Assembly: GCA_025808875.1 (NCBI GenBank)
Contig: CP075528.1
Span: forward strand, 744,001-808,000
Direction of reading: 5' to 3'
DNA: 64,000 bases
Source: Enhydrobacter sp.
GTDB lineage: Bacteria; Pseudomonadota; Alphaproteobacteria; Reyranellales; Reyranellaceae
Part shown: positions 24,304-33,851 of the stretch, in pieces
Layout of the letters: the number at the start of each line of letters is the position of its first letter
Numbering within the stretch: position 1 is the first letter of the stretch
Program-made: the position numbers and the translations under genes
The notes under the pieces: model-generated
Seen by the model: the letters and a program-made list of their open reading frames with translations, nothing else
What the model was told of the DNA's origin: nothing
Databases searched by the model: none

Positions 24304-26112
24304 TCACCGACACTTTGCGGTGCTGGCAGTCATGGACGACGTGCACACGGCCATGCACGATGGCAGCCAAGAGTGGCCCTTCGCGTCGCTCTCATCGAGC
24401 TGCGCTTTGGGATCAGCAGTTCGTTTGAAGTAACCGGCAAGACCGGCAACCAGCTCTTTCTTGGAAGCGAAGGCGAGTTTCGGTTGCTTCGCGAGCGCGC
24501 CGCTCTCCTTTGCCACCTTGACGAGCTCCTCCCGCACCAGCCCGCTCAAGAAGAGCTCATCTGGCGTCCAGACCTTGCGCATGTCGAGCGCGAGATCCTT
24601 AGCGAGGCTCGAGAAGAATGTCTCCTCGGGCTCCGCGGCTTCCATGCGCTCGGCGCCGAAACACAGGATCACCGACAGGGCGATCAGGGCGTCGAGCTCG
24701 GCTGCGCTCAGCGACCGGATGCCGGAAACTATTCGCGTCCAGTCGGCGCCGGCGTGGTGCAGATGCGCCCACGCTGGCGTCTCGCCGTTCATCCTGTCGC
24801 CGATCCCCAATTTGCCGAGGAGCTTGCGGCAGGTGGTATCGACGATTTCGTAGGCATTGGACGATCCGGGACGCTGGGCGAGCTCGCGCAGTGCCTCGTG
24901 CGCCCGGAGACCGATCGCTGCCGACGGACAGCCGTTGAGGAGAAGAGCCGCCGTTGCCTCCTTGGCCTTCCGCGGGTTCTCCATCAGCGCCATCTGGAGG
25001 GCCAAGGTCCGATGGGCGTTGAGGTAGCGCCAAGTGACCTTGGAGACTGCCGGACGCTCGCGGGGCTTCTTCTCCTCGCCCTTGCCCTGGGCAGCCTTCT
25101 TGTCCACCTCCTGTCGCACCAAGCCTTTGCGGACTTCGACATGGCCCGACGGGGCGAGGTGGATGATGACGCCGGAAGGCTCCTTCTTCTTGGCCTGCCG
25201 GTACTGCCACCACGACACCGCATGGTCCGTGCTGACCTCCACCCAGGCAGCATCCTTGCGGTGCTGCTCGGCCAGGGCGTCCACAGCCTCGCGCTGCAGC
25301 GTCATGAACTGCTCGCAGTCGTCGAAGTAGGTGGCTTCCTTCTCGCCGAAGAGGTCCCGGGTGTAGGTGCCCTGGTACTTCTCGAGCGGGAAAAGCGCGA
25401 TCGCGGCTGACGGCTTCTCGTCCAGGAGCACCGAGCGCAGATACCGGGCATCGAAGCCGGGATTGCGCTTGAGGTCCTTGAGCCAGAGCTTCTGCTTGTC
25501 CGGCGTGGCGAGCGTGAGCACCTCGGCGACCGACAGCGAGACCAGCTTGGTCCTGACCGCTTCCTTGACCTCTGGCGTGAGGTCCGCGAGCGCCACGCGA
25601 CGCTTGATCATCGGCACGGAGACGCCGGTTTCGGCCGACACGTCATCGATCTTGGTGCCCTTGCCGAGGAGCCGGACGAACGCTTCCGCTTCGTCGATCG
25701 GATCGAGCTGTTCGCGCTGGACGTTCTCGACCGTGGCGATGCGCGACAGGTCTTCGGCCGACGCTTTTTTGTCGAAGCGGATCGGCACCTTGTAGGAGGC
25801 CGCGATCTCCCCCTTCTTGTTGAGGTACGCGAGCGCGAGGTACCGACGCTTGCCGGCCACCACGCGGTACTTGTTCCTGCCCTCGGGTTGGACCGTCAGG
25901 TTGTGGATGACTCCGTCCTTCTTGATGCTCTGGGCGAGGCCCTCGATCGCCTTCTTGTCGAAGGCACGGCGGGGATTGTCCTTGGGCGCGAGGAGCGCCG
26001 AAAACGGTACGCTGGTGATCACGTCGATCTCCTTGAGAGAGGACGCAGGCGACGGCGCGGCGCTCCGAGAAGCGTCGCGAATCGCATGCATCTTGTGTGG
26101 AAGAACCCGCAT
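24304..26112 (-). CDS. ParB/RepB-type DNA-binding protein, 602 aa
   Basis: The N-terminal domain has the ParB nuclease-like and HTH motifs: DNPRRAFDKKAIEGLAQSIK, VVAGKRRYLALAYL, ATVENVQREQLDPIDEAEAF, then the HTH KIDDVSAETGVSVPMIKRRV. The C-terminal ~350 residues are long, helical and unassigned. No ParA gene is near, so this is an orphan ParB of the kind seen in integrative elements, where it can regulate transcription or stabilise the excised circle. The exact 20-bp island motif lies 61 bp upstream of ATG 26112. Confidence 0.9.
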   Translation of the reverse strand: MRVLPHKMHAIRDASRSAAPSPASSLKEIDVITSVPFSALLAPKDNPRRAFDKKAIEGLAQSIKKDGVIHNLTVQPEGRNKYRVVAGKRRYLALAYLNKKGEIAASYKVPIRFDKKASAEDLSRIATVENVQREQLDPIDEAEAFVRLLGKGTKIDDVSAETGVSVPMIKRRVALADLTPEVKEAVRTKLVSLSVAEVLTLATPDKQKLWLKDLKRNPGFDARYLRSVLLDEKPSAAIALFPLEKYQGTYTRDLFGEKEATYFDDCEQFMTLQREAVDALAEQHRKDAAWVEVSTDHAVSWWQYRQAKKKEPSGVIIHLAPSGHVEVRKGLVRQEVDKKAAQGKGEEKKPRERPAVSKVTWRYLNAHRTLALQMALMENPRKAKEATAALLLNGCPSAAIGLRAHEALRELAQRPGSSNAYEIVDTTCRKLLGKLGIGDRMNGETPAWAHLHHAGADWTRIVSGIRSLSAAELDALIALSVILCFGAERMEAAEPEETFFSSLAKDLALDMRKVWTPDELFLSGLVREELVKVAKESGALAKQPKLAFASKKELVAGLAGYFKRTADPKAQLDESDAKGHSWLPSCMAVCTSSMTASTAKCR

Positions 26113-26172
26113 TGCGGGGGCCTCAAAGAACTGAGAACCGCCATCCAGCGTATCGGCGAGGCGCGGGCGCCC

Positions 26173-26192
26173 AAGGCGGCACGATTTTCACT
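26173..26192 (-). promoter_or_regulatory. 20-bp island motif, exact copy
   Basis: AAGGCGGCACGATTTTCACT on the plus strand, identical to 11621-11640, in the divergent gap between the ParB-like gene (minus) and the conjugation-type ATPase (plus, ATG 26275). Confidence 0.7.
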
Positions 26193-26274
26193 GGCGGCAA
26201 ATGGCGAACGCCGTTTGGCACCATCGCAAATCCGCCCGTCTCGCCGCGGGCGCCGGCGCACGTACGCTCACGGC

Positions 26275-27468
26275 ATGGCGAACGACATCACGTACATCGG
26301 CCAGGTGAACTACCACCGTGACCGTCGCCGGTTCGGCATCCGCCGGGACGACCGGCTCATGCACATTCACATCATCGGCAAGACGGGGGTCGGCAAGAGC
26401 ACGCTCCTTCGCCATATGGCCTTGCAGGACTACGCCGGCGGCGAGGGATTCGCCCTCATCGACCCGCACGGCGATCTCGTGGAGGAGCTGCATCAGGAAG
26501 GGCGAAGGCTCGGCCTTCACGAAGCCATCTACCTGGACGCGGCCGATCCCGAACAACCCTACGGATACAATCCGCTGCGGCAGGTGCGGCCGGAGTTCAT
26601 CCCCCTGGCCGCTTCCGGCCTCCTGGAGGTCCTCAAGAAGATGTGGGCGGACGCCTGGGGCGTGCGCATGGAGCACATCCTGCGCAACTGCCTTTACGCG
26701 CTGCTCGAGCAGCCGGACGCCACCCTGTCCGATATCGGCCGGCTCCTCAACGACCGGTCCTATCGAAAGCAGATCGCGAGCTCGCTCGCGAACGAGGCGG
26801 TGCGTCGTTTCTGGACCAGCGAGTTCGACCGATATTCGTTCGGCTATCGGGCGGACGGCGCCGCCGCGATCCAGAACAAGGTCGGGGCGTTCCTCGCCGA
26901 CCCGCTGATCCGCCGCATCCTGACGGAGCCGAAAGAGCCCATTTCCCTGCGTCGCATCATGGACGAGGGCAAGGTGCTGCTTGTCAATTTAAGCAAGGGG
27001 CGGATCGGCGAAGACAGCGCGGCGCTCCTGGGTGGGCTACTGGTCACCACCATCGGCCTCGCTGCGTTTAGCCGTGCCGATTCCGAGCCCGCAGATCGTC
27101 GCGACTTCTTCGTCTATCTCGACGAGTTTCAGACCTGGACCACCCTGGCCGTCGCCAACATGCTCTCAGAGCTGCGCAAGTACCGGGTGGGGCTCACGCT
27201 CGCGCACCAGTACCTGCATCAGCTCGACCCCGACATCCGGCATGCCGTCCTGGGCAACGCCGCTACGCTCATCGTATTCCGAGTAGGGGCAGAGGATGCG
27301 TCCTATGTCGGCCGCGAGTTGCTCGGTGCCGTCGACGAGCGGGATCTCCAAAGTTTGGAGAATCGCCACATGTTCGTCCGGTTGCTCGTCAATGGAGAGC
27401 CGTGCAAACCCTTCAGTGCCGTGACGTCGAGCCGGGCCGGACCACGCGGCGGGGAGTCTTCTTGGTGA
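26275..27468 (+). CDS. VirD4/TraM-type conjugative DNA-transfer ATPase
   Basis: A 397-aa HerA/VirD4-like ATPase: HIHIIGKTGVGKST with Walker A at 35-42, ALIDPHGD, a helical all-alpha insertion, Walker B FFVYLDEFQTW and an arginine-finger/sensor region (LTLAHQYLHQL). Type IV coupling proteins move DNA to the secretion channel; this short form lacks an N-terminal membrane domain. ATG 26275 is the first Met of the conserved domain although the frame extends upstream. No channel genes are nearby. The C-terminus ends shortly after the ATPase fold. Confidence 0.87.
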   Translation: MANDITYIGQVNYHRDRRRFGIRRDDRLMHIHIIGKTGVGKSTLLRHMALQDYAGGEGFALIDPHGDLVEELHQEGRRLGLHEAIYLDAADPEQPYGYNPLRQVRPEFIPLAASGLLEVLKKMWADAWGVRMEHILRNCLYALLEQPDATLSDIGRLLNDRSYRKQIASSLANEAVRRFWTSEFDRYSFGYRADGAAAIQNKVGAFLADPLIRRILTEPKEPISLRRIMDEGKVLLVNLSKGRIGEDSAALLGGLLVTTIGLAAFSRADSEPADRRDFFVYLDEFQTWTTLAVANMLSELRKYRVGLTLAHQYLHQLDPDIRHAVLGNAATLIVFRVGAEDASYVGRELLGAVDERDLQSLENRHMFVRLLVNGEPCKPFSAVTSSRAGPRGGESSW

Positions 27469-28325
27469 AAGCTACACAGGCGTGCAGCGCAACCCTTGCC
27501 AGCGCCGCGCGCTTGGGATTCGCCCCATACCTTTGCAGCGACCACATGTCCCGCCATCCGATTTTCCGGTACCTCGGCAGCGCGGACACATTTCAAGCTC
27601 AACCTTGCCTTCGCGCCCGCTCGGCAGCTTTTCGATCCCCATATGCAGTCTTCCCTAGACTGCGCCAACATTGCGCGTTTAGGCCGTTGAAGGCAACACG
27701 GGTTGTAGAACGGCCGCGCGCCACAATGCGTTGTGACCGGGGGTACTTGGGAGTGCTCAACACCGGCTGGTCGAAGGCGCTGGATAGGGGGCTGTGCCAC
27801 CCATCCCGTTGGGAGTAGCATTCGGGCCATGAAGTTGAGGATCGAAGACCTTCGGCAAATTGTCGATGCCGCGCGGGCAACGGGCGGCGCGGAAGCGGGC
27901 ATCGCTGCCCAGGTCTTCGTTGATCTCTTGATTTCGGCCGAGTTCACCGGTGCGGCGCCGTCAGCAGATAAGTTCTCGCACTTGTTACAGAGCAGGCTTG
28001 AGAGACATCGCGCCCTCCTGGCGCCCGCGAGTACCGCGATCCACTAGAAAAGCTCGACGGGCGCCTGCCCGTCGGAGCGTAGAGCAACTGAACGAACTCA
28101 TCTGTGATCGAGCGTGCCAGAGTAGAGATCGCCTCGAAGGGTCAACGTTGCAGATAGCGAGTTGCTGCCGCGCATTCGAAACTCGAACGGACCGGCCGTG
28201 AGAGAGCCGTCCCGGAAGCCCAAAGAGACTTGAGGCCGGCAATTTGCCGTCCTGTCGCTGATGCTCCACTATCGCGGACATTGACGATCTCTGCTGTCGA
28301 TGCAGCAGACAAGAGTGGGGGCCGG
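27469..28325. other. Sparse region with one doubtful small gene and a hairpin
   Basis: No well-supported gene apart from a possible 72-aa frame at 27829-28047. A hairpin CGACGGGC (28055-28062) with GCCCGTCG (28067-28074) follows that frame. The remainder shows only short random open frames. Confidence 0.5.
27829..28047 (+). CDS. Possible small hypothetical protein, 72 aa
   Basis: MKLRIEDLRQIVDAARATGG starts at ATG 27829 with GGGAG about 15 bp upstream. The predicted protein is helical, with no recognised family. It ends just before a hairpin. Codon use does not clearly separate it from noncoding DNA, so it is a weak call. Confidence 0.35.
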   Translation: MKLRIEDLRQIVDAARATGGAEAGIAAQVFVDLLISAEFTGAAPSADKFSHLLQSRLERHRALLAPASTAIH

Positions 28326-28811
28326 GTGCGAATCTTCAGGTGCCTGTTACCACTTGCCCTCCTGGCGATCACGGGTCCGGCGGGTGCCGAGTCACCACTC
28401 CTGGGCACTGCATCAGTAGTCGACGGAGACACGCTGGAGATTCGATCGCAAAGGGTCAGATTGCATGGCATCGATGCGCCCGAAAGCCGGCAATTGTGTA
28501 CTCGTCAGGATGGGACGCGGTGGCGCTGTGGTCAGCAAGCTGCGCTGGCTCTGGCCGATAGGATTGGAACGGCCACCGTCCGCTGTGAAGGTAACTCGCG
28601 GGACCGATATGGTCGGCTGATCGCGGTTTGCTACAAGAACAAGGAGGATCTTAATCGCTGGATGGTGGCCAATGGCTGGGCAGTAGCCTACCGACGGTAT
28701 TCTCTAGCCTATGCTCCCGACGAAGATCGAGCGCGTGCTGCTCGGAACGGCATTTGGTCGTCTACGTTCGACATGCCGTGGGATTGGCGAGCCGGTGTGA
28801 AGCGCCAGTAG
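28326..28811 (+). CDS. Secreted thermonuclease-like (SNase) protein
   Basis: From GTG 28326 the product is 161 aa with a signal peptide (RIFRCLLPLALLAITGPAGA). The SNase fold follows with DGDTLEI, RVRLHGIDAPES, CGQQAALALADRI, RDRYGRLIAVCY and a C-terminal ARAARNGIW. The catalytic Arg and Asp/Glu positions of staphylococcal nuclease are broadly kept. Members degrade DNA or RNA in the periplasm or outside the cell. A truncated relative lies at the end of the 16853-17560 remnant and another, chromosomal, relative at 59348-59917. Confidence 0.85.
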   Translation: MRIFRCLLPLALLAITGPAGAESPLLGTASVVDGDTLEIRSQRVRLHGIDAPESRQLCTRQDGTRWRCGQQAALALADRIGTATVRCEGNSRDRYGRLIAVCYKNKEDLNRWMVANGWAVAYRRYSLAYAPDEDRARAARNGIWSSTFDMPWDWRAGVKRQ

Positions 28812-29248
28812 GAGTGCCACCCGCGTGACTGCTAGGTAACGACCGCAAAACCACCGGCCGATCTCCCGAGAGGCAAAGTGCCGTGAAGGATAGTCGACCT
28901 TTCTGCATTTCGACCACCCGTACCCACGGCATATTTTTCCCGTGATGATCTGGGGCAGCAACCGCCAGAAATTCGGAACACCGGAGCAAACGCTTCCTTG
29001 CAAGCGCGTATGTACTGCCGGCACCATCCGCGACCATCGCGGCAAGTCCGAGATTGTCGCTACTGGCCCTCGCCAGTTGAAGTCACCGTAGCTGAGGAAG
29101 ACTGACTGCTGCGCGGGAGGACTGCAACCGTAACGTGCTAGAGCAAGCGTTGCGTTTGGCGCCATTCTGGGCAACATTACGAGCGGGGGCGCGCGACAGC
29201 GGATGCGCTGATCTGGGGGCTTGTTTAGATGTCGGGTAGTGTGAAACC
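28812..29248. other. Intergenic stretch, no supported gene
   Basis: About 430 bp before the four-gene membrane module; presumably contains its promoter. No convincing promoter boxes or repeats were seen. Confidence 0.4.
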
Positions 29249-30712
29249 GTGAGCGTGTTCGATCGCGTTCGCGCGCTTCTTCGTCCTGAAGTGGATCGCA
29301 CGTATGCGGCAGACATCAAGCCGCTTATGGACTTCTCGACCGTCGACCTCGAGAAGATTCGCACCGATCTTGCGATCGTTAGGCGTGGTGCCGAACGTGG
29401 AGCGCAGAACGAGCCGCCCAGCAACGCAAGTGGCCTCGATGAGGTAGAACTTGAGATCGTGAACGCGGTCTCATCGCTTCGAAATGAAGGATTTGAGAAC
29501 TATCACAAGCAAACGTCGGCATACGATGGGCGCCTAGCACGGCTCGACCTCAGAACCATAGTGCCTCAGATAAAAACTATGCTGCACGATGCCGAGGCCG
29601 ACTTCGGTGCCGCAGTTACGACAGACACGAACTACGTCTTCGCGAAGAAGGACGAGGTTACCGAGGCCCAGGCCGCATACGACTCGTTTCGCGGCCGGCA
29701 CAGGTTGGATCGCCTTCCCGAACTCGAAAAGAACCCAATCCTGGCCTTCGGTATCTTGCTTGTGATCTTCTTGGCGGAAACGGTCGCCAACTCAGGATTC
29801 TTCAGTGCAACTCACCCCGGGGGCTGGTTGGGGGCCGTTTTCGAAGCAGCTGCCATCTCAGTCATCAACCTCGCTATCGGCTTCATCTTGGGAATCTTCG
29901 CGTTGCGTTACATTCGGTTGCCGTCGTTTCTATGGCGGCTACCAATGGGCATTCTGACGGTCTTTCTCGTCGGCTTCGCGATCATCTTCAATGTTTTCGC
30001 CGCTCATTATCGCGACGCGTTCGCCTTGGTGCCCCCTGAAGCGGATAACTTCATGCTTGAGGCATCGCGACTGGCACTTTCGAAGCTCATCTCGGCGAAG
30101 TACGCGCTCGTTGGCTTTCAGTCTTACTTGATGGTGTTGGTCGGCCTGCTGGTTGTGACCTACGCTTCATACAAAGGGCTTGCGTGGCTGGATCCGTACC
30201 CTGGATATGGGGCCGTATATCGCAGGCATCTTTTCCGGCGCAACGAATACCTTCGCTTGATCGATGAGCTGGTCCGAAATCTGCAGGACCGGAAGGACCA
30301 GGCAATAGCGGAGCTCCGCGAGTCGATTGCCGACATTCGTCGGCGTGACGAAGAGTACGGTGTGGTCATTTCAGAGCGGAGCCGGCTCACGCATCGCTTC
30401 AATTCCTACCAAGACAGCTTGGAGAGAGGCGCGGAGGCCCTGCTTGCGGGGTATCGCGGAGCCAATCGCAAGGCCCGGACCGAGCCGCAACCTCAAACCT
30501 TTGGCCAGCCGTGGAGGGCCGGCTGGTCTCGCGAGGTAGTGCTTGGGGATACGAGCAAGGAGGAGCGTCGGACAGCTGTGGAGGAACTGTTGTCGGCGAT
30601 TGCCGTGTCGCAGACCAAGCTGCTTGAAGCCTTCAATGGTGCTTTGAAGGAATACGAAAAGCTCAGAGACTTTGGTGCGGGGGCAAGACCAAGTGCCAGC
30701 GCGGCGAACTAA
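29249..30712 (+). CDS. Membrane/coiled-coil protein, first gene of the MotAB-like module
   Basis: A 487-aa protein from GTG 29249. N-terminal ~160 residues are charged and helical. Four hydrophobic segments follow (AFGILLVIFLAETVAN; AAAISVINLAIGFILGIFAL; GILTVFLVGFAIIFNVFAAH; YLMVLVGLLVVTYASYKGLA). The C-terminal ~170 residues form a coiled coil (NLQDRKDQAIAELRESIADI). No family is recognised. It overlaps the next gene by about 20 bp and is followed by MotA-like and MotB-like genes, so it is probably a core part of one membrane complex. Confidence 0.7.
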   Translation: MSVFDRVRALLRPEVDRTYAADIKPLMDFSTVDLEKIRTDLAIVRRGAERGAQNEPPSNASGLDEVELEIVNAVSSLRNEGFENYHKQTSAYDGRLARLDLRTIVPQIKTMLHDAEADFGAAVTTDTNYVFAKKDEVTEAQAAYDSFRGRHRLDRLPELEKNPILAFGILLVIFLAETVANSGFFSATHPGGWLGAVFEAAAISVINLAIGFILGIFALRYIRLPSFLWRLPMGILTVFLVGFAIIFNVFAAHYRDAFALVPPEADNFMLEASRLALSKLISAKYALVGFQSYLMVLVGLLVVTYASYKGLAWLDPYPGYGAVYRRHLFRRNEYLRLIDELVRNLQDRKDQAIAELRESIADIRRRDEEYGVVISERSRLTHRFNSYQDSLERGAEALLAGYRGANRKARTEPQPQTFGQPWRAGWSREVVLGDTSKEERRTAVEELLSAIAVSQTKLLEAFNGALKEYEKLRDFGAGARPSASAAN

Positions 30713-31610
30713 CCGCGGCGCCGCGCGACGCGCCGCGGCACCGCTTAGCCTCTATGGAGGATGGACGACACCTGTTGGCGTGGCGCTCATCGGCGTCGCC
30801 ATTGCGGTTGTTGCCGCCCTCTTCTGGCTGTCTTCAAGTGAGAAGGCCGACAGAATTGAGCTAAACGTCGCCGATCTATGCCCGAAGGATTCAAGAAGGA
30901 GCCCGCCAGCGGTGTATGTCGTGCTCGTCGACCAAACGGACCCGCTCGAGCAGCTCGCCCGGACTGCGGTCGCAAATGAAGTTCTTTCGCGCCTGCGAGC
31001 GGAGCTCGAAGAGGCCAGCGACACCCCGAGCAACCGTCATGCCAGAGTTGAAGTTTGGACCTTTACGGCGGGCAATGCGGTTAGCCCGGACACCTATCGG
31101 GTCGCCAACGTGCCGCTGTCGCTTTCACAAGCACTCAGCATGTGTAACCCGGGCGCCCCGGCGAAGTGGGATCATCTGTACCGAAACGTCGATGTAGTGC
31201 GACGGCAGCATGATCGCTTTTATCAATCACTGAGGCAGATCATCGACCAAAGCCTGACATTCAAGGAAGCACCGCGATCGCCAATCATCGAAGCGTTGTA
31301 TGGTATTGGGGCGAAGGTGTTCTCGGCGCCGGAGTGGGGCGATAGCAGCAAACGACTCATTCTGATCTCTGACCTGGTGCAAGGCACACAGACCGCCGAT
31401 TTCTTTCGGCCGGGCTACAAGCCAGATTTCAAGTCGTGGCGCAGCACCATCGCCGGCAGGCAGACCCTGCCCGATCTCGCCAAAGTAGGGGTCACTGCAA
31501 TCGTGATCCCAGGTTCCCGTCCGGATCTTCAGAACAATAGCTTGATTGGTTTCTGGACAGATTTTCTAGATGCGACGGGGGCCAAGATTATGGCTCTCAA
31601 GAAGCTGTAG
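30693..31610 (+). CDS. Single-pass membrane protein with VWA-like domain
   Basis: About 305 aa. One membrane segment near the N-terminus (GVALIGVAIAVVAALFWL) is followed by an extracytoplasmic domain with alternating strands and helices: YVVLVDQTDPLEQL, where DQTDP resembles a metal-ion-dependent adhesion site, then RVEVWTF, RLILISDLVQG and VTAIVIPG. That is the pattern of a von Willebrand A-like fold. GTG 30693 has GGGGG upstream; TTG 30672 and GTG 30675 are alternatives. It lies between two membrane-protein genes on the same strand, 8 bp before the next start. Confidence 0.65.
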   Translation: MPARRTNRGAARRAAAPLSLYGGWTTPVGVALIGVAIAVVAALFWLSSSEKADRIELNVADLCPKDSRRSPPAVYVVLVDQTDPLEQLARTAVANEVLSRLRAELEEASDTPSNRHARVEVWTFTAGNAVSPDTYRVANVPLSLSQALSMCNPGAPAKWDHLYRNVDVVRRQHDRFYQSLRQIIDQSLTFKEAPRSPIIEALYGIGAKVFSAPEWGDSSKRLILISDLVQGTQTADFFRPGYKPDFKSWRSTIAGRQTLPDLAKVGVTAIVIPGSRPDLQNNSLIGFWTDFLDATGAKIMALKKL

Positions 31611-31618
31611 GGTCTGCG

Positions 31619-32812
31619 ATGAGCGAAACGACTTTCGATCGAGGGGTCGCGCTACGTGAGCGGTGGCGGCTCTTTCTCGATCGAGGAATTCTAGCGATCT
31701 TTCTGGTCGTCGGCAGCCTATGCATCATTGCCCTGAAGCTGTCGTCTCTGCACTTGCTGATACGCATCGGCATTCCAGTGTCGATCATCCTTGTCTACGC
31801 AGCGCTCACCTTGTCGCGTACCCGATTCCGCCTTCGTTACGATCAGACCGGCGACAACTGCTACTACATGGGTTTCATCTTCACGCTGGTCTCGTTAGGC
31901 GTTGCGCTCTATCAGATACAGCCGGACGTCGGTGCCGAAGCCTATGGCATCGCAGTGGTCAAGGACTTTGGGCTTGCGCTCAGTACTACGATCGTTGGGA
32001 TCATCTGTCGTGTCGCCCTAACGCAGCTTCGTGAGGACCCTCACGATATCGAGGAGGCGACCCGCCGCGAGCTCATCGAGTATTCGCGTGCGTTGAGCGG
32101 CCAGGTGCGCGCTTCGGTGAGCATGATGGCGGAAGTGCGACAAGAGACAGAAGACCGTCTCAAGAACTACGTGTTCGAGATGTCGCAGGTTGTGAAAGAG
32201 CATGAGAGCAGAGCGGTAGAACTGAAGGGCGCAACACAGAAGCTGTCTGATAGTGTCAAGACACTGGCAGCAGACTTGACGTCCACCGAAATCCCCACCG
32301 GTAAGCTTCGTGACGCAACTTCGGGCACCCTGGCTGCCATCGCTTTGCTGACCGAAACGCTCAATCGGGCCAATTCAGCATTGGGCCAGATCGAGGGCGC
32401 GGCGTCGAAGGTGACCGCGAGTTACGACAAAAACTCTACCGCCGGCCTTGATGTCGCGGCTCATCAGGCAAAGGTTGCGGAAAGCATGGCGGCCGGCGAA
32501 GTGGCCATTCGGCAACTTTCGGAGGCAACCCGACTTCTTAATGGCGCTTTGCAGATGGCTTCATCCGGCGCCCGGGCCTACACGGCGATGGCTGACGAGG
32601 TCCGAGGCGTTACAGATGCGCTGCGAACAGCTACCCGCAGTATTGCGAGCTCGAGTTCGCGCCTTGAGGCAGCGGAGGCTACGCTGGCAGCCCAGCTTGA
32701 AGTGACGGAGAAGGCAGCAAAGCACCTCGGTCAGCAGATCGAGAGCATGATTGCAGCTCAATCAAGGCTTGGAGCTGCGGCGTCAACTCAAACAACTGCC
32801 CCGGCGCAGTGA
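31619..32812 (+). CDS. MotA/ZorA-like membrane protein with coiled-coil tail
   Basis: A 397-aa protein with about four membrane segments: AIFLVVGSLCIIALKL, IGIPVSIILVYAALTL, YYMGFIFTLVSLGVALYQI and DFGLALSTTIVGIICRVAL. The last two resemble the MotA/TolQ/ExbB channel-forming pair. A long cytoplasmic coiled coil follows (from about 150 to the end), as in ZorA, which carries a helical tail. The next gene is MotB/OmpA-like, the usual partner, 15 bp downstream. Together they should form an ion-driven rotary or pulling complex in the inner membrane (inference by homology). Confidence 0.65.
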   Translation: MSETTFDRGVALRERWRLFLDRGILAIFLVVGSLCIIALKLSSLHLLIRIGIPVSIILVYAALTLSRTRFRLRYDQTGDNCYYMGFIFTLVSLGVALYQIQPDVGAEAYGIAVVKDFGLALSTTIVGIICRVALTQLREDPHDIEEATRRELIEYSRALSGQVRASVSMMAEVRQETEDRLKNYVFEMSQVVKEHESRAVELKGATQKLSDSVKTLAADLTSTEIPTGKLRDATSGTLAAIALLTETLNRANSALGQIEGAASKVTASYDKNSTAGLDVAAHQAKVAESMAAGEVAIRQLSEATRLLNGALQMASSGARAYTAMADEVRGVTDALRTATRSIASSSSRLEAAEATLAAQLEVTEKAAKHLGQQIESMIAAQSRLGAAASTQTTAPAQ

Positions 32813-32827
32813 GCCGCGGGTGCACTG

Positions 32828-33778
32828 ATGTCTATCCGAAACGATGGCCAAGCTTATAGAAGAGGTGTGGTCTTCGGGTTCACGGTCGCGGAGATCATTC
32901 TGCTGCTCGTGTTCTGTCTTTTGCTCCTGTTCATGCCCATGTTGTTGGCACACGGCTCAAAGCAGGGGCCAGCAGCGGTCGGCGGTGCTCTGAAGGCACG
33001 CCCCGAGAACCCTGGCTCCGCTCAGTCGCCGGCCAGTCGTAGACAGCAGGCGCCACCGACGCCGGCGAAGGAGCCGTTGCCGGAAGACTGGAAAGAGTTG
33101 GTGCCGGATGGGGCTGGTAGCGAGCGCGAGGCGGGGCCAAATGGTGCGCAGGAATCGCAACTGCGACCGCCGACCTCGAGGCCGGTTCCCGGGCTGACGG
33201 TCGACGCCGTCTGCAAGAAGCTGGGCATTCCGCCCAACAAATGCACCGTGGCTAACGCCGACGTCCAGTTGCGCAATGCCGGTCAGCACAACTGGCCACC
33301 GATAATTCGGCTTAAGGAGGCAGATGGGTACTACTTCGTCACGGGCAGTGCCCAGCCGTCGCCAGAGTTCACGAGAAAGGTTCGCGAATCTGTCGTGCGG
33401 CAGATCATCGAATACGCGACCCAGTTTCAGACCGATGTCATCGAGGTGGTGGGTCACACGGACCAGCAGGAGATCAGGGGCTTGAGCTCAAATCTCGACG
33501 TAACCGCTTTTGACATACTGCTGAAGGGTGGACCGGCAGCAAACATGGCCGCCGCTGACAACGCCGGCCTCGGGTTTGCTCGAGCGGCGGCTATTGTCCA
33601 GATCCTCGGACAATCCGACGAGCTGAAGAAAAGACGCATGATCATCTTGCCGCTGTCAGCGGCCCAGGTCGTGGATACCGACGGCAAGCTAGCTGATGGT
33701 TCAAACTCCGGCGACGTCAAGGAACGCAGGAGGATCGAGATCCGCCTGCGCCAGAGTGAGCCAGGGTCGCCGCGCTAG
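32828..33778 (+). CDS. MotB/ZorB-like protein: membrane anchor plus OmpA peptidoglycan-binding domain
   Basis: A 316-aa protein. One N-terminal membrane helix (FTVAEIILLLVFCLLLLFMP) carries a Glu near its start where MotB has the proton-binding Asp. A Pro-rich linker follows, then an OmpA-like domain (YYFVTGSAQPSPEFTRKV, IEVVGHTDQQEI, NAGLGFARAAAIVQIL, RRIEIRLR) with the Asp and Arg positions that hold peptidoglycan. This is the stator-anchor layout of MotB and ZorB. It ends the four-gene module and is followed by a terminator. Confidence 0.8.
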   Translation: MSIRNDGQAYRRGVVFGFTVAEIILLLVFCLLLLFMPMLLAHGSKQGPAAVGGALKARPENPGSAQSPASRRQQAPPTPAKEPLPEDWKELVPDGAGSEREAGPNGAQESQLRPPTSRPVPGLTVDAVCKKLGIPPNKCTVANADVQLRNAGQHNWPPIIRLKEADGYYFVTGSAQPSPEFTRKVRESVVRQIIEYATQFQTDVIEVVGHTDQQEIRGLSSNLDVTAFDILLKGGPAANMAAADNAGLGFARAAAIVQILGQSDELKKRRMIILPLSAAQVVDTDGKLADGSNSGDVKERRRIEIRLRQSEPGSPR

Positions 33779-33851
33779 GTTCACCGCTTGGGCCAGCTCA
33801 AAACACCTAACCGCTCCTCAACGTAGGCGCGATCGGCAATGGCGAAGGACA

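Noticed and set aside
29249..33778. Standard Zorya system
   Set aside because: MotA/MotB-like proteins are present, but no ZorC, ZorD helicase or ZorE nuclease was found in or next to the module.
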